Source: CAVXHQ01 sp963761735 (GTDB lineage Bacteria > Pseudomonadota > Alphaproteobacteria > Rhodobacterales > Rhodobacteraceae). From it: a DNA stretch of 64,000 nt. A program made the position numbers and the translations under genes. This document shows positions 26,585 through 35,974 of the stretch, piece by piece; the stretch's first letter is position 1, and every line of letters starts with the position of its first letter. Where the stretch lies: positions 1,211,145 through 1,275,144 of the forward strand of contig CAVXHQ010000003.1 of the NCBI GenBank assembly GCA_963761735.1. The letters are read 5' to 3'. The notes under the pieces are model-generated. The model had not been told where the DNA came from. It worked only from the letters and a program-made list of their open reading frames with translations, and did no database searches.

Positions 26585-28053
26585 CCGAGAAAGACCTCAC
26601 CATCCCCGAAACTCCCGGCCCCGAGACGTTCACCGAGCCGGCCGCCGCGGTGGCGCGCCTGCGCGAGATCTACGACACCTCCGTCCGCTTCCTGTCGCGG
26701 CATTTCGCCGACGCCACGGTGAGCGGCCAGCCCAAGGCCCGCATCCGCGCCTACTACCCCGAGGTGCGGCTGACCATCGCCACATTCGCCCCCGCCGACA
26801 GCCGCATGTCGTTCGGTCATGTCAGCCAGCCGGGCGTCTATGCGACGACCGTGACGCGCCCCGACCTGTTCGCCGCCTACCTCGAGCAGCAGATCGGGTT
26901 CCTGCTCAAGAGCCACGGCACCGGCGTCGTCATCGGCACGTCGGACACGCCGATGCCGGTGCATTTCGCCGTTGCCAACGATCCGCATCTGACGATTCCG
27001 CAGGAGGGAACCCTGGATTTCGTGTTGCGCGACGTGTTCGACGTGCCGGATCTGACGACGATGCACGACGATATCGTGAACGGATCGGGCTATGTCTATC
27101 CCGATGGCGCGATGCCGCTGGCGCCGTTTACCGCGCAGCGGGTGGATTATTCGCTGGCCCGTCTGTCGCATTACACGGCGACGGCGGCAGAGCATTTTCA
27201 GAACCACGTGCTGTTCACCAACTATCAGTTCTATGTCGACGAGTTCGAGGCCTATGCCCGCACGGCGCTGGGCGATCCGGACAGCGGGTACACCTCCTTC
27301 GTCGCCACCGGCAACGCCGAGATCACGCGCCCAGACGGCGAGATTCCGGTGCCGGTGAAGATGCCGCAGATGCCGTCCTATCATCTCAAACGCAGCGACG
27401 GCAGCGGCATCACGCTCGTGAACATCGGCGTGGGGCCGAGCAACGCCAAGACGGCGACGGACCACATCGCCGTCCTGCGGCCGCACGCCTGGCTGATGGT
27501 CGGGCACTGCGCGGGGCTGCGCAATTCGCAGCGTCTGGGTGATTTCGTGCTCGCCCATGCCTACCTGCGCGAGGACAAGGTGCTGGACGACGATCTGCCC
27601 CTGTGGGTGCCGATCCCGCCGCTGGCAGAGATCCAGATCGCCCTCGAGGACGCGGTGGCCGAGGTGACGGAACTCAAGGGCTATGACCTCAAGCGGATCA
27701 TGCGGACCGGCACTGTCGCGAGCGTCGACAACCGCAACTGGGAGCTGCGCGACCATCGCGGCCCGGTGCAGCGGCTGTCGCAATCGCGCGCCGTGGCCCT
27801 CGACATGGAAAGTGCGACCATCGCGGCTAACGGCTTCCGGTTCCGGGTGCCCTACGGGACGTTGCTGTGCGTGTCCGACAAGCCGCTGCACGGCGAGCTG
27901 AAGCTGCCGGGCATGGCGTCGGATTTCTACAAGACGCAGGTCGCGCGGCACCTGCAGATCGGCATCCGGGCGATGGAAACCCTGCGCGACATGCCGCTGG
28001 AACGGATCCACAGCCGCAAGTTGCGCAGCTTTGAGGAGACGGCGTTCTTGTGA
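26581..28053 (+). CDS. amn: AMP nucleosidase
   Basis: A 490-residue enzyme splitting AMP into adenine and ribose 5-phosphate. The N-terminal AMN-specific domain (about 1-170) precedes a nucleoside-phosphorylase-like fold that contains ITLVNIGVGPSNAKTATDHI, HAWLMVGHCAGLR and the purine-binding VALDMESATIAANGFRFRVP. The length is close to that of E. coli Amn. It overlaps ade by 4 bp. Together they lower the AMP pool and feed hypoxanthine to xanthine dehydrogenase, whose small subunit is at the left edge of the window. Confidence 0.95.
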   Translation: MTEKDLTIPETPGPETFTEPAAAVARLREIYDTSVRFLSRHFADATVSGQPKARIRAYYPEVRLTIATFAPADSRMSFGHVSQPGVYATTVTRPDLFAAYLEQQIGFLLKSHGTGVVIGTSDTPMPVHFAVANDPHLTIPQEGTLDFVLRDVFDVPDLTTMHDDIVNGSGYVYPDGAMPLAPFTAQRVDYSLARLSHYTATAAEHFQNHVLFTNYQFYVDEFEAYARTALGDPDSGYTSFVATGNAEITRPDGEIPVPVKMPQMPSYHLKRSDGSGITLVNIGVGPSNAKTATDHIAVLRPHAWLMVGHCAGLRNSQRLGDFVLAHAYLREDKVLDDDLPLWVPIPPLAEIQIALEDAVAEVTELKGYDLKRIMRTGTVASVDNRNWELRDHRGPVQRLSQSRAVALDMESATIAANGFRFRVPYGTLLCVSDKPLHGELKLPGMASDFYKTQVARHLQIGIRAMETLRDMPLERIHSRKLRSFEETAFL

Positions 28054-28271
28054 CGCGCGTTGCGGCGGCCCCGAATTGACGCGACGCTAGTGGTTGTTTT
28101 GGCTGTTTCGTGCCCTTTGCACGGCTGTTGTACCGTAAAATAAGCGGTTTTCGGCCCGTTCGTGCCGATTGTCCCTTGCATCGCTGGTCAAATCGTTGTG
28201 TCCCTATACCACATTGCGTAGTTTTTAATCGAACAGACCCAGGGTTGGGGCTGCGAGCAGGAGAAAGACAA

Positions 28272-28562
28272 ATGGCAAAATCACCGATGACCAAGGCGCA
28301 GCTTGTCACCGCGCTGTCCGAGACCATGGAAACCGACAAGAAATCCGCCTCGGCGGCCCTCGACGCCGTCGTCAAGATCATCACCGACGAAGTGTCGGGT
28401 GGCGGCGCCGTCACCCTGCCGGGCGTTGGCAAGATCTATTGCCGCGAGCGTCCCGAGCGGATGGTGCGCAACCCCGCCACGGGCGAGCAGATCAAGAAGG
28501 ACGCCGACAAGGTCGTGAAAATGACCATCGCCAAGGCGCTCAAGGAGAGCGTGAACGAGTAA
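28272..28562 (+). CDS. hup: HU family DNA-binding protein
   Basis: A 96-residue nucleoid protein starting MAKSPMTKAQLVTALSETM. It has the HU/IHF core, with the DNA-binding beta arm from GVGKIYCRERPERMVRNPATGE and a C-terminal helix of alternating Lys and hydrophobic residues. It has a strong GGAG-type site upstream and a clear terminator at 28586-28611, so it is a single-gene transcript. The 218-bp region before it holds the promoter, which I could not place with confidence. The beta-arm sequence differs somewhat from E. coli HU but keeps the RNPxTG element. Confidence 0.92.
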   Translation: MAKSPMTKAQLVTALSETMETDKKSASAALDAVVKIITDEVSGGGAVTLPGVGKIYCRERPERMVRNPATGEQIKKDADKVVKMTIAKALKESVNE

Positions 28563-28585
28563 TCCTCGTCACTCTCCACCTCGAA

Positions 28586-28611
28586 AAGGCTGCCTTCGGG
28601 CGGCCTTTTTT
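28586..28611 (+). terminator. Rho-independent terminator after hup
   Basis: A nine-pair stem (AAGGCTGCC with GGCGGCCTT, one G-U pair) is closed by the stable loop TTCG and followed directly by a run of T to 28611. It lies 24 bp after the hup stop. This is the clearest intrinsic terminator in the window. Confidence 0.92.
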
Positions 28612-28754
28612 GTGCGCGGGTGCCGGGCTGCTCGTCTTTTCACGCGCTGCGATCGGGGCCGCTCGTCGCTCCCGTGCGGGCGCGCCTCGCCTCTGGACCC
28701 GCGCGCTGCACAGGCATAGGCAGCGGCCATCCAGGTGCCGAAAGGAAGTTGCCG

Positions 28755-29630
28755 ATGGACGTCCGCTCGATCCTGATGGGGTTTGCATTTGCACTGATGT
28801 GGTCGTCGGCGTTCGCGTCGGCGCGGATCATCGTCGCACAGGCGCCGCCGCTGGGTTCGTTGGCGTTGCGGTTCCTCGCCTCTGGGATCATCGGCGTCGG
28901 CATCGCCTTTGCCCTTGGCCAGCGGGCGCGCCTGAGCCGCGCGCAGTGGCGCAGCGTCGTGGTGTTCGGCATCTGCCAGAACGCGCTCTACCTGGGGTTC
29001 AACTTCGTCGCGATGCAGGAGGTGCAGGCCTCGTTCGCGGCGATCATCGCGTCGGTGATGCCGCTTCTGGTGGCGCTGGCGGGTTGGGTGATCTTTCGCG
29101 AGAAACAGCGGCCTCTGGCGGTTGTGGGCCTCGTTGCCGGGTTCATCGGCGTGGCGATCATCATGGGCGCGCGGCTGGACGCCGGGCCCGGCGGCGGGGC
29201 GACGCTGCGCGGGGCGGCGTTCTGTATCATCGGCGTGGTGTCGCTGGCGGCGGCGACGCTGGCCGTGCGCGGCGCGTCGGGCGGTGGCAATCTGCTGATG
29301 GTCGTCGGGTTGCAGATGTTCGTGGGCAGCGCCGTTCTCGCGGTGCCCGCCGCGTTCGAGACATGGGACGTGACGCTGACGCCCTCGCTGATCGTGGCCT
29401 TCGCCTATACCACGCTGGTGCCCGGTCTGCTGGCCACATTCGTCTGGTTCACGCTGGTCGACCGGATCGGCGCCGTGCGCGCGGCGACGTTCCATTTCCT
29501 CAACCCGTTCTTCGGGGTTCTGGTGGCGGCGGTGGTTCTGGGAGAGCGGATCACCGCCCGCGATGTCCTTGGCGTGGCGATCATCGCGGGCGGCATCCTT
29601 GCGGTGCAACTGTCCCGCGTCAGGCGGTAG
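28755..29630 (+). CDS. EamA/DMT family transporter
   Basis: A 291-residue membrane protein with about ten transmembrane segments in two EamA repeats. The first runs from ILMGFAFALMWSSAFASARI and the second from AAFCIIGVVSLAAATLAVRG. The closing motif VVLGERITARDVLGVAIIAGG is typical. Such proteins export metabolites, amino acids or drugs. The ATG at 28755 follows AAAGGAAG. Its 3' end overlaps the convergent GST gene by 11 bp. Confidence 0.88.
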   Translation: MDVRSILMGFAFALMWSSAFASARIIVAQAPPLGSLALRFLASGIIGVGIAFALGQRARLSRAQWRSVVVFGICQNALYLGFNFVAMQEVQASFAAIIASVMPLLVALAGWVIFREKQRPLAVVGLVAGFIGVAIIMGARLDAGPGGGATLRGAAFCIIGVVSLAAATLAVRGASGGGNLLMVVGLQMFVGSAVLAVPAAFETWDVTLTPSLIVAFAYTTLVPGLLATFVWFTLVDRIGAVRAATFHFLNPFFGVLVAAVVLGERITARDVLGVAIIAGGILAVQLSRVRR

Positions 29631-30276
29631 CTTTCGGCTCCTGCCATTCGTCGGGTTCCACGATGCCCATGCTCCGGGCGAGTTTCGCGTCGAAATCGTT
29701 CGCCCGGGTGATGAACGGCTGATCCGCACATCGCGCCACCCAGTCGCGGACGGCGGGCACGTCCGGCGTTGCGGGCGGGTACCAGTGGAACATCGACGCG
29801 CAGATCATGTCGGCCACGGTATGGCGCCCGGCCACGAGCCAGTCCGCGCCGTCCAGCGCCGTCGAAAGGCGCGCCGTGACGGCGTTCATGTCGCGGAACG
29901 TCGATCTGATCGCCGGGTGATCGATGCCGACCCCCATGAAAATGCCGACGGGTTCCATTACGTCGCCGTACCACATCAGCCACGACAGGAACCGGCCCCG
30001 CTGCGGATCGCCGACCGGAACGCCAAGGCCGCTGTCGGGGTACAGGTCGGTCAGATAGAGCATGATCGCGGCCGATTCCCAGATCTCGACGCCGTCGTGG
30101 ACGAGCAGGGGCACCTTGCCTTCTGGATGCGGGTTGGCGGTGTCGATACCGCCGCTGCCATCCTGCCGGGTGATCGTGACGGGGCGGATGTCGACCTCGT
30201 CCTGGATGCCCAGAGCGTGGATGAGGGCGACGACCCGCGTCGAGCGGCTCTTGGGGGAGTGAAACAGGGTCAGCAT
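29620..30276 (-). CDS. Glutathione S-transferase family protein
   Basis: A 218-residue protein with the N-terminal thioredoxin-like domain (MLTLFHSPKSRSTRVVALIH, cis-Pro in EGKVPLLV, then the glutathione gamma-Glu site WESAAIMLYL) and an all-helical C-terminal domain with ADMICASMFHWY. The Ser of SPKSRS is the likely activating residue. It may conjugate or reduce electrophiles; the substrate is unknown. It is divergent from the WYL regulator at 30387, with direct repeats between the two starts. Confidence 0.87.
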   Translation of the reverse strand: MLTLFHSPKSRSTRVVALIHALGIQDEVDIRPVTITRQDGSGGIDTANPHPEGKVPLLVHDGVEIWESAAIMLYLTDLYPDSGLGVPVGDPQRGRFLSWLMWYGDVMEPVGIFMGVGIDHPAIRSTFRDMNAVTARLSTALDGADWLVAGRHTVADMICASMFHWYPPATPDVPAVRDWVARCADQPFITRANDFDAKLARSMGIVEPDEWQEPKATA

Positions 30277-30364
30277 TGAAAACGGCTCCTTTCGGTTGGT
30301 GAGTGACGGGCCGGCCCATCGGGGACTTTGCTTTCCGGCTGACGCCTTTATGCTGCGCCCGTCC

Positions 30365-30380
30365 TGACAGATCGTGACAG
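30365..30380. promoter_or_regulatory. Direct repeat TGACAG x2 before the WYL regulator gene
   Basis: TGACAG occurs at 30365-30370 and again at 30375-30380, exactly one helical turn apart, in the 110-bp gap between the divergent GST and WYL-regulator genes. It sits 7 bp from the regulator's start codon, where bound protein would block its expression. A site for the WYL protein itself is the obvious guess. Confidence 0.3.
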
Positions 30381-30386
30381 TAGCAA

Positions 30387-31061
30387 ATGGCCCGCAGCGA
30401 CCGACTATTACGATTGCTCGACGCGATGCGCCGGCTGCCCGCACCGGTGACGGCGGCGCGGCTGGCCGAGGAAACCGGGGTGTCCGAACGCTCGCTGTAC
30501 CGCGATATCGCGGCGCTGCGCGCATCTGGCGCGCGCATCGAGGGGGCGGCGGGGTACGGCTATACGATGACCGAGGACCCGGCCCTGCCGCCACAGATGT
30601 TCAACCAGGTCGAGGTCGAGGCGCTGGTGGCGGGCCTGTCGAGCGTCGGGTTCATGGGCGACGCGGCGTTGACGCAGGCGGCGGAAACGGCGCTGCGCAA
30701 GATCGTGGCGCGATTGCCCGAGCGGGTGCAGCGGCAGGTGGCGACAACGGCGACACAGGTACACAGGTTTCGCCCGGCGGGGCGGATCCGCGACGAGGTT
30801 GCCATCATCCGGTCGGCCTGCTGGGAGGAACGCGCCCTCGACCTGACCTACACCGACCGCGAAGATGCACCCTCGCAGCGGCGGGTCTGGCCGCTCGCGA
30901 TCGTCTATCTCGACGATACGCAGATGCTGCTGGCGTGGTGCTGTCTGCGGCAGGATTACCGGCGGTTCGTGTTCGGCCGGATCGACGCCGTGGCCGCGAC
31001 GGACGAGAGCTTTCGCCCGCGCCGCATGGCGCTGCTGCGCGAGTTCTACGCGCGCTTCTAG
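30387..31061 (+). CDS. YafY-like transcriptional regulator (HTH plus WYL domain)
   Basis: A 224-residue regulator. Residues 3-60 form a DeoR-type helix-turn-helix (LLDAMRRLPAPVTAARLAEE, then RSLYRDIAALRASGA). From about residue 140 there is a WYL domain (SQRRVWPLAIVYLDDTQMLL, AWCCLRQDYRRFVFGRI), thought to sense nucleotides or other small ligands. It is shorter than PafC-type proteins because it lacks the C-terminal extension. The divergent GST gene is a likely target. Its stop overlaps the convergent cydB gene by 4 bp. Confidence 0.88.
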   Translation: MARSDRLLRLLDAMRRLPAPVTAARLAEETGVSERSLYRDIAALRASGARIEGAAGYGYTMTEDPALPPQMFNQVEVEALVAGLSSVGFMGDAALTQAAETALRKIVARLPERVQRQVATTATQVHRFRPAGRIRDEVAIIRSACWEERALDLTYTDREDAPSQRRVWPLAIVYLDDTQMLLAWCCLRQDYRRFVFGRIDAVAATDESFRPRRMALLREFYARF

Positions 31062-32068
31062 TCGTAGCGCAGTTCCGAGGCCTTGCCCCGGAAGATGTAG
31101 TAGGACAGCACCGTGTACCCGAGGATCGCGGGCAGCACGAAGAGCGTGCCGAACAGGATGATGAACAGGCTTTCGGGGGCGCTCGCAGCCTCATAGATGG
31201 TCAACCGGTCTGGCACGACATAGGGATAAAAGCTGTAGGCCATGCCGCCGTAGGCCAGCGTCCACAGGGCGGTGGCAAGGGCAAAGGGCGTCCAGTTCCA
31301 GTGGTCGTCCGTGTAGGGCATCGCGCGCAGTTTCGCCCAGAGGACGACGACGATGATGCCCGACGCGATCGGCACCGGCGCCAGCCAGAGCATCTCGGGC
31401 CAGGAAAACCACTTGTCGAAGATGCGTTGCGACACAAAAGGCGTCGCCGCCGAAATCGCGCCGATGCCGAGCACGAGACCCCAGATACCGCCCCTGGCCC
31501 AGGCGACGGCCTTGAGTTGCAACTTGTTCTCGGCCTTGTGGATCACCCAGGTCGCACCGATGAAGCTGTAGCCGACAGTGAGGAACGCCGCCGTCAGAAC
31601 GGCAAATCCAACGTGCGCCCAGGTCCACGTCAGACCCATGACGTACATGCCCAGCATGAACCCCTGCGACAGCGAGGTCATCAGCGAGCCCGCGAAAAAC
31701 ACGTTGTTCCACAGACGCTTCCATGCCTGCGGTGCCTTGACCCGAAATTCGAAGGCGACGCCACGCATGATCAGACCGATCAGCATGATCGCGACCGGCA
31801 GGTACAGCGCCGTCAGGATCATCCCGTGTCCCGCCGGAAACGCCACCAGCAGGATGCCGACGGCGAGCACGAGCCAGGTCTCGTTGGCATCCCAGAACGG
31901 CCCGATCGAGGCGATCATCACGTCCTTTTCAGCCTCGTCCGCAAAGGGAAACAGCAGACCCACCCCAAGGTCGAAGCCGTCCAGAACCACATAGATCAGG
32001 ATCGAAAGCCCCATCAGTCCTGCAAAGACAAAGGGCAGCCAGACAGCGGGGTCGCCAAAGGTTTCCAT
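31058..32068 (-). CDS. cydB: Cytochrome bd (cyanide-insensitive type) ubiquinol oxidase subunit II
   Basis: A 336-residue membrane protein with about eight or nine helices. It begins METFGDPAVWLPFVFAGLMG, contains VLDGFDLGVGLLFPF and GPFWDANETWLVLAVG, conserved in CydB, and ends in YYIFRGKASELRYD. It stabilises the haem subunit CydA in a proton-motive quinol oxidase that uses oxygen at low concentration. The start is 54 bp after the cydA stop. No small cydX-like frame follows; the next gene is the convergent regulator, overlapping by 4 bp. Confidence 0.94.
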   Translation of the reverse strand: METFGDPAVWLPFVFAGLMGLSILIYVVLDGFDLGVGLLFPFADEAEKDVMIASIGPFWDANETWLVLAVGILLVAFPAGHGMILTALYLPVAIMLIGLIMRGVAFEFRVKAPQAWKRLWNNVFFAGSLMTSLSQGFMLGMYVMGLTWTWAHVGFAVLTAAFLTVGYSFIGATWVIHKAENKLQLKAVAWARGGIWGLVLGIGAISAATPFVSQRIFDKWFSWPEMLWLAPVPIASGIIVVVLWAKLRAMPYTDDHWNWTPFALATALWTLAYGGMAYSFYPYVVPDRLTIYEAASAPESLFIILFGTLFVLPAILGYTVLSYYIFRGKASELRYD

Positions 32069-32122
32069 GGTGGTCTTTCCGTCTGAGAGACCGTCGCCGG
32101 TGGTGGCGACGGTCGGGGGTGT

Positions 32123-33535
32123 CTATTCGGCGGGGACGATCGCCTGAACCTGTGCGGCCTCCGACGGCGGCACTCCCTGGCCGATGCTCTCGCCTTTGGC
32201 GGCTTTGCGGGCAAGATAGAAGATCACGAGGATATAGGCACTCAGCAAAATCACATAGACCATCAGATAGGCCAGAAGCGAGGTTGCGACGAAGGGGGCC
32301 GGAATATCCGCAACCGCCTGTTCGGTTGTCATGACGCCCTGAACCAGCCACGGCTGCCGCCCGATTTCGGTGGTGTACCAGCCCGACAGCGTCGCCAGCC
32401 AGCCCGCAAAGGTCATCGCCACGAGGCCGAACAGCATCGGCCGGGGAATACCGTCCGCCCAGCGCCGCGTGCCCGTTTCGGCGTTCCTGCGCAGCATCAG
32501 CGCGACGCCAAGCCAGCTGACCAGCAGCATCAGAACGCCGGTGCCGACCATGATCCGGAACGACCAGAACACGGCCGAGACGCGGGGGTGCAGAATGGTG
32601 CCGTCCTCGGCCACGAATTCGTTCAGACCCTTGACCTCGCCGTTCCAGTCGTGCGTGAGGATGAAAGACGCGAGTTTCGGGATGCCGATTTCGAAGCGGT
32701 TCTCGCGCGCTTCGTCGTCGGGCCAGGCGAAGAGCAGCAACGGCGCGCCGCGTTCCGTTTCCCAGACACCTTCCATCGCCGCAATCTTGGCGGGCTGATA
32801 TTCCTTGGTGTTGAGGCCGTGGATGTCGCCGACGTAGATCTGCACCGGGATCAGCAGGGCCGCGGCCACGATGGCCGACCGCAGGGCCGATTTCACGCCT
32901 TTCGTCTCGCCGCCGATCAGCAGGCGGAAGGCCGAAACACCGGCAATCAGGAAGCTGACGGTCAGGAAGCTCGCGATCATCATGTGGGCAAAGCGGTAGG
33001 GCATCGACGGGTTGAACACGATGGCCCACCAGTCGGTCGCATAGGCGACGCCGTCGATCATCTCGAAGCCCTGCGGCGTGTGCATCCAGCTGTTCAGCAC
33101 GATGATCCAGAACGCCGACATTGTCGTGCCGAATGCCACGAGAAACGTCGCGAGCGTATGAATGCGCGCCGAAACCTTGCGGGCGCCGAACAGCATGATG
33201 CCGAGGAACACCGCCTCGAGGAAGAACGCGGTCATCACCTCGTAGGCCAGCAGCGGCCCCGCGATATTGCCGACGGTTTCCATGAAACCGGGCCAGTTGG
33301 TGCCGAACTGGAACGACATGGTGATGCCCGAAACGACGCCCATTGCGAACGACAGGGCGAAGACCTTGACCCAGAACATGTAGGCCGACATCCACTTTTC
33401 GTCGCCCGAGGCGTTGAACCGCACCCGGAAATAGAAAAGCACCCAGCCCAGCGCGATGGTGATCGTCGGGAACAGGATGTGGAACGAGATGTTCGCCGCA
33501 AATTGAATTCGCGACAAGAGCAGGGCGTCCATCAT
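32123..33535 (-). CDS. cydA: Cytochrome bd (cyanide-insensitive type) ubiquinol oxidase subunit I
   Basis: A 470-residue haem-binding subunit. The N-terminal haem His is in IQFAANISFHILFPTITIAL, the haem b ligand region is FALSFAMGVVSGITMSF, and the conserved GRQPW lies in TTEIGRQPWLVQG. The quinol loop (GLNTKEYQPAKIAAMEGVWE) is short, as in the CIO group of Pseudomonas and Rhodobacterales, rather than long as in E. coli. Upstream (33547-33560, minus strand) TTGACCAATATCCG matches about seven of ten FNR/FixK positions, a weak hint of oxygen control. It forms an operon with cydB. Confidence 0.94.
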   Translation of the reverse strand: MMDALLLSRIQFAANISFHILFPTITIALGWVLFYFRVRFNASGDEKWMSAYMFWVKVFALSFAMGVVSGITMSFQFGTNWPGFMETVGNIAGPLLAYEVMTAFFLEAVFLGIMLFGARKVSARIHTLATFLVAFGTTMSAFWIIVLNSWMHTPQGFEMIDGVAYATDWWAIVFNPSMPYRFAHMMIASFLTVSFLIAGVSAFRLLIGGETKGVKSALRSAIVAAALLIPVQIYVGDIHGLNTKEYQPAKIAAMEGVWETERGAPLLLFAWPDDEARENRFEIGIPKLASFILTHDWNGEVKGLNEFVAEDGTILHPRVSAVFWSFRIMVGTGVLMLLVSWLGVALMLRRNAETGTRRWADGIPRPMLFGLVAMTFAGWLATLSGWYTTEIGRQPWLVQGVMTTEQAVADIPAPFVATSLLAYLMVYVILLSAYILVIFYLARKAAKGESIGQGVPPSEAAQVQAIVPAE

Positions 33536-33768
33536 GGTGCTGTCCTCGGATATTGGTCAAATCTGTTATGTCATCTGATGTATGACGGGGCGGTAAAATA
33601 ACAGGGGGGTGCGACCTTGTGCGCCCCTTTGGCGCGGCCTTATCCGCCGTCGCGATGCGAATTTCCGCAGCGCACCGGTGCGGTGGCCCGCACGCCTCCC
33701 GGCCGGGTGCGTCAGGACTTGCACGCAGGTGCGCGACAGCCGAAAGTCGGGGCAATGAAGGAGACCCC

Positions 33769-34128
33769 ATGTCCGACGGCTATCTGACGACCCATGTTCT
33801 CGACACGGCGCGCGGCTGTCCGGCGGCGGGCCTGCGCATCGTGCTGCACTGGCGCAGCGGCAACAGCGACCGGACCCTCGCCGAGGCGGTAACCAACGTG
33901 GACGGTCGCACCGACGGGCCGATCTTGCCCAAGGCGCGGTTCGCGGCCGGACGGTACGAGCTGGTGTTCTTTGCGGGCGATTATCTGCGCGCCACGGGGC
34001 AGGCGACGGAGACGCCGCTGTTCCTCGACGAAATCCCGATCCGCTTCGGCATGGCCGACCCGGATGCGCATTATCATGTGCCGCTGCTGCTGTCGCCCTA
34101 CGGCTATTCGACGTACCGGGGCAGCTAG
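33769..34128 (+). CDS. uraH: 5-Hydroxyisourate hydrolase
   Basis: A 119-residue transthyretin-like enzyme that opens 5-hydroxyisourate in urate breakdown. It starts MSDGYLTTHVLDTARGCPAAG with the catalytic His in TTHVLD, has an Arg in the central GRTDGPIL region, an active-site His in DPDAHYHVPLLLSPYGYSTY, and ends in the diagnostic YRGS. The ATG at 33769 follows AAGGAG. No urate oxidase or OHCU decarboxylase gene is beside it; its only neighbours are divergent cydAB and a convergent transferase gene starting 1 bp beyond its stop. Confidence 0.94.
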   Translation: MSDGYLTTHVLDTARGCPAAGLRIVLHWRSGNSDRTLAEAVTNVDGRTDGPILPKARFAAGRYELVFFAGDYLRATGQATETPLFLDEIPIRFGMADPDAHYHVPLLLSPYGYSTYRGS

Positions 34129-34129
34129 T

Positions 34130-35704
34130 CTAGTACCCCAGCGCGATACCGTCCTTGCGCGGGTCGGATCCGCCGGTCAGAACGCCATCGGCGCCGATGA
34201 CGATGGCTTGCGCGCCGCCCAGCGGCACATCGGGCACCCGCACGGTCATGGCCCAGATCGGCGAGATCGCGGTGAACCTGTGCTGCATAGCCCCGCTCGA
34301 CCTTGAGGATACCGGCGTCGGCAAAGCTGCGCGGGGCGTCGATGGCCGACTGCACGTCCATCCCGAAATCGGTGAGGTTCGACAGGAAACGCGCGTGCCC
34401 CGCAGGCTGATAGCCGCCGCCCATGACGCCGAACGGCGCATAGGGCGCGCCGTCCTTCGTCAGCAGGCCGGGGATGATCGTGTGCATCGGGCGCCTGCCC
34501 CCCGCTGCTTCGTTGGGGTGGCCGGGTTCGAGGGTGAACCCCGCCCCGCGGTTCTGGAACAGGATACCGTATCTGTCGGAGGCAAGACCCGCGCCGAACC
34601 CCCAGAAGATCGAATAGATCAGCGACACCGCAAGCCGGTTGGCGGTCGACGACAGTGATATAGACGGTATCACGGTGGATCGCCTGCGTTCCCGGCAGAT
34701 CCACCGGCAGTACCGCATCGGGCCGGATCAGCGCGGCCAGCCGCAATGCGGTGTCGGGCGACAGCATATGCGCCAGCCGCGCGGTACGGTCGGGGTCCGC
34801 GATGATCCGGTTGCGGGCGTCATAGGCCAGTTTCGTGGCCTCCGCCTCGAGGTGGACACGCGCGGCGCCGACAGGATCGAGGGCGGCGATGTCGAAATGC
34901 GACAGGATATTGGCCAGCAGGATCGCCGTGGCACCCTGACCGTTCGGCGGATGCTCAACCAGTCCGAGCCCGCCGTAACTGCCCGAGACCGGCGTGTCCC
35001 AGGTACAGCGGCAGGCGGCGAAATCGTCCGCCGTGTGGACGCCACCAAGGGCGCGCAGCGACGCGATCATATCGTTCGCCACCGCGCCTTCATAGAACCC
35101 TGCGCGGCCTTGCGCGGCGATGCGGCGCAGCACCTCGGCCTGACCGGGGGCGCGAAATACGGTGCCGGGGGCGGGCGGCGTATCGGCCAGATAGACGTCG
35201 CGCGCCGTGCCGCGCAGGGCCGGGGCATCGCGGACCCAGTCAAAGGCCACCCGCGCCGCGACGGGCACGCCCTCATCGGCATAGCGGATCGCGGGGGCGA
35301 GGACCCCGGCCAGAGACCGCGCGCCGTACCTGTCCGACAGCGCGCAAAAGGCGTCGATGGCGCCGGGGATCGTCACCGCCTCGATGCCCTGCAGCCGGCA
35401 CAACGGCATGGCCCGCAGCCCGCATCGCCTGAGCCGACAGGCCAGCGGGCGCGCGGCCAGACCCGTTGAGGGCCACCACGTCCTGTCCGGGCTCGGCGAT
35501 CAGGGCAAAGCAATCGCCGCCGATGCCGGTCATCTGCGGCTCGCAGATCCCCAGAAGAGCGGCCCCCGCAAGGGCGGCATCCACCGCATTGCCACCTGAT
35601 TCGAGCATCTGCACCGCCACCTTGGCCGCAAGCGGATGCGAGGTGGCGCACATGCCGTTCGCGGCAAGTACAGTCGAACGTCCGGGGTGGTGAAAATCGC
35701 GCAT
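34130..35704 (-). pseudogene. Gamma-glutamyltransferase family protein, broken by three +1 frameshifts
   Basis: The N-terminal nucleophile hydrolase family can be followed end to end on the minus strand, but in three frame switches. Segment 1 starts MRDFHHPGRSTVLAANGMCA and has GNAVDAALAGAALLGICEPQ. Segment 2 covers IEAVTIPGAIDAFCAL to HRDTVYITVVDR, with the family's catalytic Thr before V-Y. Segment 3 runs NRLAVSLIYSIFWGFGAGLA to DLADLGHD, and segment 4 gives VRVPDVPLGGAQAIVIGADG to the stop. The joins are at about 35387-35389, 34641-34642 and 34244-34245. Each is fixed by removing one base that duplicates its neighbour, which gives a single frame of 523 residues, normal for the family. It would cleave gamma-glutamyl bonds. 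Sequencing error and recent decay both remain possible. Confidence 0.8.
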
Positions 35705-35974
35705 GGAGCCTCCGGCATCTGTGCGAGGACGCTAGCGGGCGATCCGGCGGATGCAAGGCGAAGTTTGGAGGGGGAGAACTTGCATAAGAGCCCCGGCGTC
35801 ACACACTGGGTGGGGGCTATGTCGTGCGACGCCGGAGGAAGCTATGCAGCTACAGGAACAGGTTTGACGGTTGCGCGGGGCAGCACTGCGGTGGCATCCG
35901 GGCAAAACTGTGGTCATTCGGGAATCAACGAAACGATGCGTTTCGGGGCGGGCAACAATGAAAGGGTCAGAGGC

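Noticed and set aside
33547..33560. FNR/FixK box before cydA
   Set aside because: Only about seven of ten positions match and it lies very close to the start codon; kept as a remark in the cydA entry rather than as a feature.
34130..35704. Programmed frameshifting in the GGT gene
   Set aside because: Three shifts of the same sign at sequences without slippery heptamers or pseudoknots are not credible as recoding.
35636..35974. N-terminal extension of the methionine sulfoxide reductase frame
   Set aside because: The extension overlaps the start of the opposing GGT gene, has no domain, and the family begins near MTQRGRADYG, behind a good ribosome site.
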